Assembly: GCF_035956715.1 (NCBI RefSeq)
Contig: NZ_CP108381.1
Span: forward strand, 2,232,001 to 2,296,000
Reading direction: 5' to 3'
DNA from: Nocardia sp. NBC_01329
GTDB taxonomy: Bacteria > Actinomycetota > Actinomycetes > Mycobacteriales > Mycobacteriaceae
Length of the DNA: 64,000 bases
Each line of letters begins with the position of its first letter. Positions within the stretch are counted from its first letter, which is position 1. The translations under genes and the position numbers were made by a program. The notes beneath the pieces are model-generated. The model was not told the origin of the DNA. It saw only the letters and a program-made list of their open reading frames with translations, and ran no database searches. Of this stretch, positions 59,354-64,000 are shown piece by piece.

Positions 59354-60238
59354 CTAATCATTTCCGTTCACGCTGTGCAACCTGACTTTTTCAACGGGAC
59401 GTTTGTAACCGACTCCGCCGATGATCACCTTCTCCTCGGGAAGCCGGGGCCGGGTAGCCGGTCCGGCCGGCCACCAGTCCTCGAGTTCCACCAGACCGGG
59501 CGGGGTGAGTTCCAGCCCGTCGAAGTAGTCGAGCTGCTGTGCGCGGGTGCGATACCAGCCCGAACCCAGCCCCATCTCGGTGAATGCCTGCTCCAGCCGT
59601 TTTGCCAGCTCGTGCAGCTCGGGGTTCTCGTCGGCGGGATCCCAGAAATTGGTGATCGCGACATAGGAGCCTTCGGGTAGCCGCTCGATGTATTCCCGCA
59701 TGACCCGCGGTGGTTCCAGTTCGTCGTCCAGGTGGTGCAGCAGCCCGCACAGGATCACCGCGATCGGCCGGTCGGGATCCAGGTACTGCAGTACGTTCTT
59801 GTTCTCCAGCAATGTGTTCTCCTCGAGGAGATCGCCGGAGACGAAATGGGTGTTCTCGTTCTGTTCGAGGAGCACCCGCCCGTGCGCGTTGCAGACCGGG
59901 TCGTTGTCGACATAGACGACCTTGGCCTCGGGATTCTCCTGCTGCGCGATTTGATGGGTGTTGCCCACTGTCGGCAGACCGGCCCCGATATCGAGGAACT
60001 GATCGATGCCGGCCGGTCCGGCCAGGTAGCGAACCACCCGGTGCAGCCAGCGGCGGTTCATCCGGGAGACATCGCCCTGTCGCGGTGCTATCCGCTGGAT
60101 CTGCTCGAAAGCGGCGCGGTCGACATCGTAGTTGTCCTTGCCGCCGAGGCTGTAGTCGTAGACACGGGCGATGCTCGGCCGGGTGGTGTCCACTCCGACC
60201 GGTACGCGAACCCCTGTCCGAGGAGCCGGTTCGGCCAT
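59354..60238 (-). CDS. DUF574-type SAM-dependent methyltransferase, copy 2
   Basis: The 294-residue tandem paralogue shares almost all of the start (VGVDTTRPSIARVYDYSLGG), the SAM motif (QFLDIGAGLPTVGNTHQIAQ), VVYVDNDPVCNAHGRVLLEQ and WYRTRAQQLDYFDGLEL. The copies differ mostly in helices between blocks and in C-terminal tail length. 292 bp separate the two genes. This points to an old duplication, with both kept intact. Substrate is unknown. Confidence 0.85.
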   Translation of the reverse strand: MAEPAPRTGVRVPVGVDTTRPSIARVYDYSLGGKDNYDVDRAAFEQIQRIAPRQGDVSRMNRRWLHRVVRYLAGPAGIDQFLDIGAGLPTVGNTHQIAQQENPEAKVVYVDNDPVCNAHGRVLLEQNENTHFVSGDLLEENTLLENKNVLQYLDPDRPIAVILCGLLHHLDDELEPPRVMREYIERLPEGSYVAITNFWDPADENPELHELAKRLEQAFTEMGLGSGWYRTRAQQLDYFDGLELTPPGLVELEDWWPAGPATRPRLPEEKVIIGGVGYKRPVEKVRLHSVNGND

Positions 60239-60316
60239 GAATACCTCTCTCTACGTTGCGAATCGAACAGGACGATGTTAGGCCGTCTGTCCGGCGGGGT
60301 CCCCTCGGACTTCCGC

Positions 60317-60772
60317 TCAGGTGTCCGTGCCGCGCTCGAGGACCTTGCCCGGAAGCCAGCCGCCGCCCAGATGGGTGACCCGCCACCAGTCGATATCGAC
60401 GACGATCGCGGTGACCGGGGTGGCGAGGAACGGTTCGATCCGGGGCTCCTTGCGCAGGAGGGCCTGGAAGGTCTCGTCCCGGTCGGCCTCCGCTCGCACG
60501 GTGATCGTGCCCAGTCCCTGGGCGAAGGGCTCCGCGATCCCGCCGGGTACGACCTTCACTCCTACATTGGGGTTGGCCTCGAGCTGATCCAGGGTCCGGC
60601 CGCTGTTCTCCAGGATGAGAGTGAGCCGGAACGGATCTTCGTCGAGAGTGGCGAAATAGGCGCTGGTGGCCCAATTGACGCCGTTCTTGGAGGTGGCCAG
60701 ATCTATGCTCGGATGACCGAGTACCTCGATGAGTTTCGTGCGGACCTCGGTGGGCGCGACTTCGCCGGGCAT
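60317..60772 (-). CDS. PPOX-fold (F420-dependent) oxidoreductase-like protein
   Basis: The 151-residue split-barrel protein is of the pyridoxamine-phosphate-oxidase fold: LIEVLGHPSIDLATSKNGVNWATSAYFATL (about 14-43), LDQLEANPNVGVKVVPGG and VVDIDWWRVTHLGG. Related Nocardia/mycobacterial members use F420 or flavin. The family is clear but the cofactor and substrate are not. It lies 78 bp upstream of the second methyltransferase gene on the same strand and might share a transcript. Confidence 0.8.
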   Translation of the reverse strand: MPGEVAPTEVRTKLIEVLGHPSIDLATSKNGVNWATSAYFATLDEDPFRLTLILENSGRTLDQLEANPNVGVKVVPGGIAEPFAQGLGTITVRAEADRDETFQALLRKEPRIEPFLATPVTAIVVDIDWWRVTHLGGGWLPGKVLERGTDT

Positions 60773-61539
60773 TTCTGGCCTCCATCGGTGTGCGGATCGG
60801 GCGGCCCCGGGTACCCGTCGGTAGGCACTCGGGTATTTCGGATACGTGAAAGGGGCTGGATTCCGACCGCTCCGGTGAGACCGCGGTGTGATTCGCGCGG
60901 TACCGTTTCGTGCGGTGGACGGTGGAACATACTCGCGGCCGGATCCTGTTCGTTCGGACGTACTGCGGAATCAGGCTGCCTCGGCAGTAACAGCCGGTTC
61001 CGGGTGACTGGCGACTATCCTATCGGGCCGCGGCCTATCCGGCCGTTCGAGGGTCGCCGTCCTCGCGCAGGTGAATTGTTGGCGGCCAACGCATTACAAG
61101 AGGCAGGGAATTCGGTGCCGCTCGGAATCGGATTCGCGTAGATGTTGCCGGGACCGAGTGAGCCGACCGGTTCACCTTCGTCGAGTGGAGAGGTACGCGC
61201 TACCCCAGTGGTATGCGCTCCTGCTGCCGATGCCGTCATCGGGTGTCGTCTCCCCAGGTCTTCGCGCTGAAGGTGAAACCGGACGTCGTGTCGTGGGGGA
61301 GTTACGGAAGTAATCCTGATACCGCGTGCATACAGACAGATGCTAAGGGTATGCGGCACTGTAGGATTCGAACCACAGATCCGCGGCGGCCGGTTGCCGC
61401 ACGACTGCCGGCCCCTCCGGGGCGGGCGCGTTACCGAAATATGTACCTACCAGAGAGTAGGATCGCCTGCCGACCGGTGCGGTTGGGCGGTGGCGGGCGC
61501 CGTACGATGCAGCACAGCACAAACTGGCCAGAGGCGACC
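60773..61539. other. 767-bp gap without a supported gene
   Basis: No frame shows convincing coding composition. A hairpin with a T-loop-like TTCGAAT lies around 61367-61386. The final part before 61540 is the upstream region of the XRE gene. Possibly decayed DNA between the methyltransferase cluster and the regulator. Confidence 0.45.
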
Positions 61540-62433
61540 ATGACAAACGAGCACGACGATTCCGATATCCCGGATCAGGCGGAAGCCGATCGTGGGCCGA
61601 CAGTGCTGCGTATTTCGCTCGGTAGCAGATTGCGCCGGTTGCGGGAGGCGTGCGGAATCAGCCGGGAGGACGCCGGTGACCATATCCGTGGCTCGCACGC
61701 CAAGATCAGCCGGCTGGAGTTGGGCCGGACCCGCTTCCGTGAGCGCGACCTGCTCGATCTGCTGAAGCTGTACGGTGTCGACGATCCGGAGAAGCTGGCC
61801 GTCTATCTGGACCTGATGAAGAAGGCCAACGACCCGGGGTGGTGGCAGCCGTTCAACGATGTGCTGCCGAACTGGTTCGAAACCTATATCGGCCTCGAAC
61901 AGGCCGCCACGACCATCCGCACCTACGAAGCGCAGTTCGTGCCGGGTCTGCTGCAGACCGAGTCCTACGCCCGTTCGGTGATCACGCTCGGCAACGACGA
62001 CGAGACCGAACGCCGGGTGGGTATGCGGATGCGCCGCCAGGACATCTTGAGTCGGGCCGCCGCACCGACCCTCTGGGCGGTGGTGGACGAGAACGCGTTA
62101 CGCCGCCCGATCGACGGTTACCCGGAGCTGCGTGATCAGATCGAACATCTCATCGCCGTCTCCGATCGCCCCAATGTGAAGATCCAGGTGCTGCCGTACT
62201 CGGTAGGCGGGCATCCTGCGGCCGGCGGTTCTTTCAGCATCCTCCGTTTCCCGGAGCCCGAACTCCCCGATATGGTCTACACGGAGCAACTCACCACCTC
62301 GCATTACCTGGAGAAGAAGCAGGATGTCGAGGTCTACATGACGGTGATGAACAAGCTGAGCGTTATCGCGCTCACCCCGGGGGAGAGCCGGGACTACCTT
62401 CGTAAAGTGCTCTCGGAGTTGCCGGTCGAATAG
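61540..62433 (+). CDS. XRE-family regulator with DUF5753 domain
   Basis: The 297-residue regulator has an N-terminal helix-turn-helix (LRISLGSRLRRLREACGISREDAGDHIRGSHAKISRLELGRT, about 24-65) and a C-terminal DUF5753 domain (YEAQFVPGLLQTESYARSVI and IQVLPYSVGGHPAAGGSFSI). Such proteins are very common in Nocardia and Streptomyces and are often paired with a DUF397 protein and methyltransferases. No DUF397 gene is evident beside it. The ATG at 61540 follows GAGGCGACC; an in-frame upstream extension is rejected for lack of similarity. Confidence 0.88.
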   Translation: MTNEHDDSDIPDQAEADRGPTVLRISLGSRLRRLREACGISREDAGDHIRGSHAKISRLELGRTRFRERDLLDLLKLYGVDDPEKLAVYLDLMKKANDPGWWQPFNDVLPNWFETYIGLEQAATTIRTYEAQFVPGLLQTESYARSVITLGNDDETERRVGMRMRRQDILSRAAAPTLWAVVDENALRRPIDGYPELRDQIEHLIAVSDRPNVKIQVLPYSVGGHPAAGGSFSILRFPEPELPDMVYTEQLTTSHYLEKKQDVEVYMTVMNKLSVIALTPGESRDYLRKVLSELPVE

Positions 62434-62615
62434 CCCTTCGGTGCGGGACCAGGGGAGTGGGTCTGATTCCGGTGCTTGTTGCGGTATCGGCAGGGGAGCG
62501 GCGCGGGGGCCGAGTCGCTGGAAAAACCGACCGGCGGTACCTATCGAGAGCCCGGCGTTTTCTCCCGCACCATCCCACCGGATCGAAGAGCCGCCCACAT
62601 CGAGCCCGAATTAAA

Positions 62616-62698
62616 AGATGCCCATACGTAGATATGCGCATCTAACTATGTATCGACCTATCTCGATCGAACCAAAAGGAAAGCGAACCAAAAGGAAA
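62616..62698. repeat. AT-rich inverted and direct repeats
   Basis: AGATGC (62616-62621) pairs with GCATCT (62638-62643). Downstream, CGAACCAAAAGGAAA occurs twice in direct orientation (62668-62682 and 62684-62698). The stretch is much richer in A+T than its surroundings and may be a regulatory region for the M20 peptidase gene or an Lsr2 target. Confidence 0.5.
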
Positions 62699-62728
62699 CA
62701 AAGACGCCCAAGATGGTAGGAAGGGGGC

Positions 62729-64000
62729 GTGGCCGCTACAGGTGATAATTCGGGTTCCTCTCGTTCTGGTGCCGTGGCGGAGGTGGTGGAGCTGGTCAGC
62801 ACGCTGATCCGGTTCGACACCTCCAACACCGGTGATCTCGCGACCACCAAGGGCGAACAGGAGTGTGCCGAATGGGTGGCGAGCCGGCTGGAAGATGCCG
62901 GCTACATCACCGAGTACGTGGAGTCCGGCGCGCCCGGGCGCGGAAACGTATTCGCGCGGCTGCCCGGCGCCGATCCGAGCCGCGGCGCGCTGCTGATGCA
63001 CGGGCATCTCGATGTGGTACCGGCACAGGCGGCGGACTGGAGCGTGCACCCGTTCTCCGGTGCCGTGCAAGACGGTTATGTCTGGGGCCGAGGCGCGATC
63101 GATATGAAGGACATGGTGGGGATGATGCTGGCGGTGGCGCGCCAGTTCAAGATCGAGGGGACGGTGCCGCCGCGAGATCTGGTCTTCGCGTTCCTGGCCG
63201 ACGAGGAGAACGGCGGAAAGTGGGGTTCGCAGTGGCTGGTGGAGAACCGGCCCGACCTGTTCGAAGGGGTTACCGAGGCAGTTGGTGAGGTCGGCGGGTT
63301 CTCGCTCACGGTTCCGCGCCCGGACGGCGGCGAACGCCGCCTTTACCTGGTGGAGACGGCCGAGAAAGGGCTGGGGTGGATGCGGTTGCGCGCGAAGGCG
63401 CGTGCCGGCCACGGGTCATTCCTGCACGAGGACAACGCGGTCACTATTCTGGCCGCCGCGGTGGCACGTCTGGGCACCCATACCTTCCCGCTGGTGCTCA
63501 CGGAATCGGTCACGGAGTTCCTGGCCGCGGTATCGGAGGAGTCCGGGCTGGTCTTCGATCCGGAGAGCCCCGATATCGAGGGCACACTGGCCAAGCTGGG
63601 GTCCATCTCCCGGATCATCGGCGCCACGCTGCGCGATACCGCCAACCCGACCATGCTGAACGCGGGATACAAGGCGAATGTCATTCCGCAGACAGCGGAG
63701 GCGGTGGTGGACTGCCGGGTGATCCCGGGCCGCCAGGCGGCGTTCGAACGCGAGGTCGACGAACTCATCGGACCTGATGTGGAGCGGGAGTGGATCACTG
63801 AACTCGACTCCTACGAAACGACCTTCGACGGTCATCTCGTGGATGCGATGAGTGATGCGATCCTCGCGCACGACCCGCAAGGACGGACGGTTCCCTACAT
63901 GCTCTCCGGCGGTACGGATGCGAAAGCGTTCGCGCAGCTGGGTATCCGGTGTTTCGGGTTCGCGCCACTGCGGTTACCGCCGGAGCTGGATTTCGCGGCC
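62729..64000 (+). CDS. M20/M25/M40 family metallopeptidase, 3' end outside the window
   Basis: The reading frame is open from GTG 62729 to the window end (424 codons). MHGHLDVVPAQAADW (His and Asp ligand region), WGRGAIDMKDMVGMML (about 115-130; metal Asp), FLADEENGGKWGS (catalytic Glu pair) and GHGSFLHEDNAVT place it in the M20 family (dipeptidase/ArgE/DapE-like; Rv2141c-like). A dinuclear zinc peptidase or amidohydrolase; substrate unknown. GGAAGGGGG precedes the start. Only the last residues are likely missing. Confidence 0.93.
   Translation, partial: MAATGDNSGSSRSGAVAEVVELVSTLIRFDTSNTGDLATTKGEQECAEWVASRLEDAGYITEYVESGAPGRGNVFARLPGADPSRGALLMHGHLDVVPAQAADWSVHPFSGAVQDGYVWGRGAIDMKDMVGMMLAVARQFKIEGTVPPRDLVFAFLADEENGGKWGSQWLVENRPDLFEGVTEAVGEVGGFSLTVPRPDGGERRLYLVETAEKGLGWMRLRAKARAGHGSFLHEDNAVTILAAAVARLGTHTFPLVLTESVTEFLAAVSEESGLVFDPESPDIEGTLAKLGSISRIIGATLRDTANPTMLNAGYKANVIPQTAEAVVDCRVIPGRQAAFEREVDELIGPDVEREWITELDSYETTFDGHLVDAMSDAILAHDPQGRTVPYMLSGGTDAKAFAQLGIRCFGFAPLRLPPELDFAA

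Noticed and set aside
61015..61239. Short minus-strand frame (MTASAAGAHTTG...) in the gap before the XRE gene
   Set aside because: Third-position GC is below that of neighbouring genes and no ribosome binding site or family similarity is visible.
61367..61386. tRNA-like T-arm (GGTTCGAATCC on the minus strand)
   Set aside because: The T stem is imperfect as a tRNA T arm and no matching acceptor stem (CGGCACT would be needed) is present at the right distance.
61343..61546. DUF397-like start (LWFESYSAAYP) on the minus strand
   Set aside because: The frame stops immediately and the rest of DUF397 (the CVEVA region) is not in any nearby frame; the match is probably chance.

Overview
The window is high-GC DNA (many GTG starts, strongly G/C-biased third codon positions) from a mycolic-acid actinomycete, most likely Nocardia or a near relative (inference). 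The evidence is a long block in the same order as Mycobacterium tuberculosis Rv1473-Rv1496, together with Lsr2, an antigen-85-like mycolyltransferase homologue, InhA/MabA, and sites resembling IdeR, KstR, AcnR and BlaI operators. I see no rRNA or tRNA gene, insertion sequence, prophage or CRISPR array.

Layout. 1-3.1 kb: a blaI/M56 protease pair with a BlaI-like operator; an iron-box-controlled FhuF-like gene followed by a second iron-box promoter and a hairpin (possible small RNA); a hotdog thioesterase; an SDR. 3.2-35.6 kb: the conserved block. It runs ABC-F ATPase, small HTH protein, acnR, acn with an AcnR operator, DUF6676 protein, moxR1-DUF58-VWA, fabG1-inhA-hemH, the Rv1486c-like gene and DUF3097, nfeD-SPFH, TVP38 protein and mutA-mutB-meaB. 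Compared with M. tuberculosis the block lacks ripA/ripB between the DUF6676 gene and moxR1. Extra modules interrupt it: a two-gene ATP-grasp RiPP (graspetide-like) locus at 5.2-6.7 kb; a degenerate EF-G G-domain protein divergent from a KstR-type DUF35-thiolase pair at 18.3-20.9 kb; and a three-gene operon at 24.6-29.4 kb encoding a solute-binding lipoprotein, a fused MalF-MalG permease and a TPR membrane protein, with no ATPase gene.

35.6-64 kb is a more ordinary accessory and metabolic region: gene remnants of a TetR regulator and an FAD monooxygenase, amidohydrolase plus nucleoside hydrolase, MHYT membrane sensor, sirtuin, YjbQ, Gfo/Idh oxidoreductase, an acyl-CoA thioesterase-like protein, a lone molybdopterin oxidoreductase, a frameshifted N-acyl-D-amino-acid deacylase, gnd, secreted esterases, Ohr, an MFS pump with its MarR regulator, lsr2, two tandem DUF574-type methyltransferases, a PPOX-fold protein, an XRE/DUF5753 regulator and a 3'-truncated M20 peptidase.

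How the genes work together. Central metabolism dominates: aconitase with its repressor, propionate/methylmalonyl-CoA handling, FAS-II reductases coupled to ferrochelatase, and 6-phosphogluconate dehydrogenase. Iron links several parts (IdeR-type boxes, acn, hemH). The least explained parts are the RiPP pair, the possible iron-repressed small RNA, the EF-G-derived pseudo-GTPase and the ATPase-less transporter/TPR operon.
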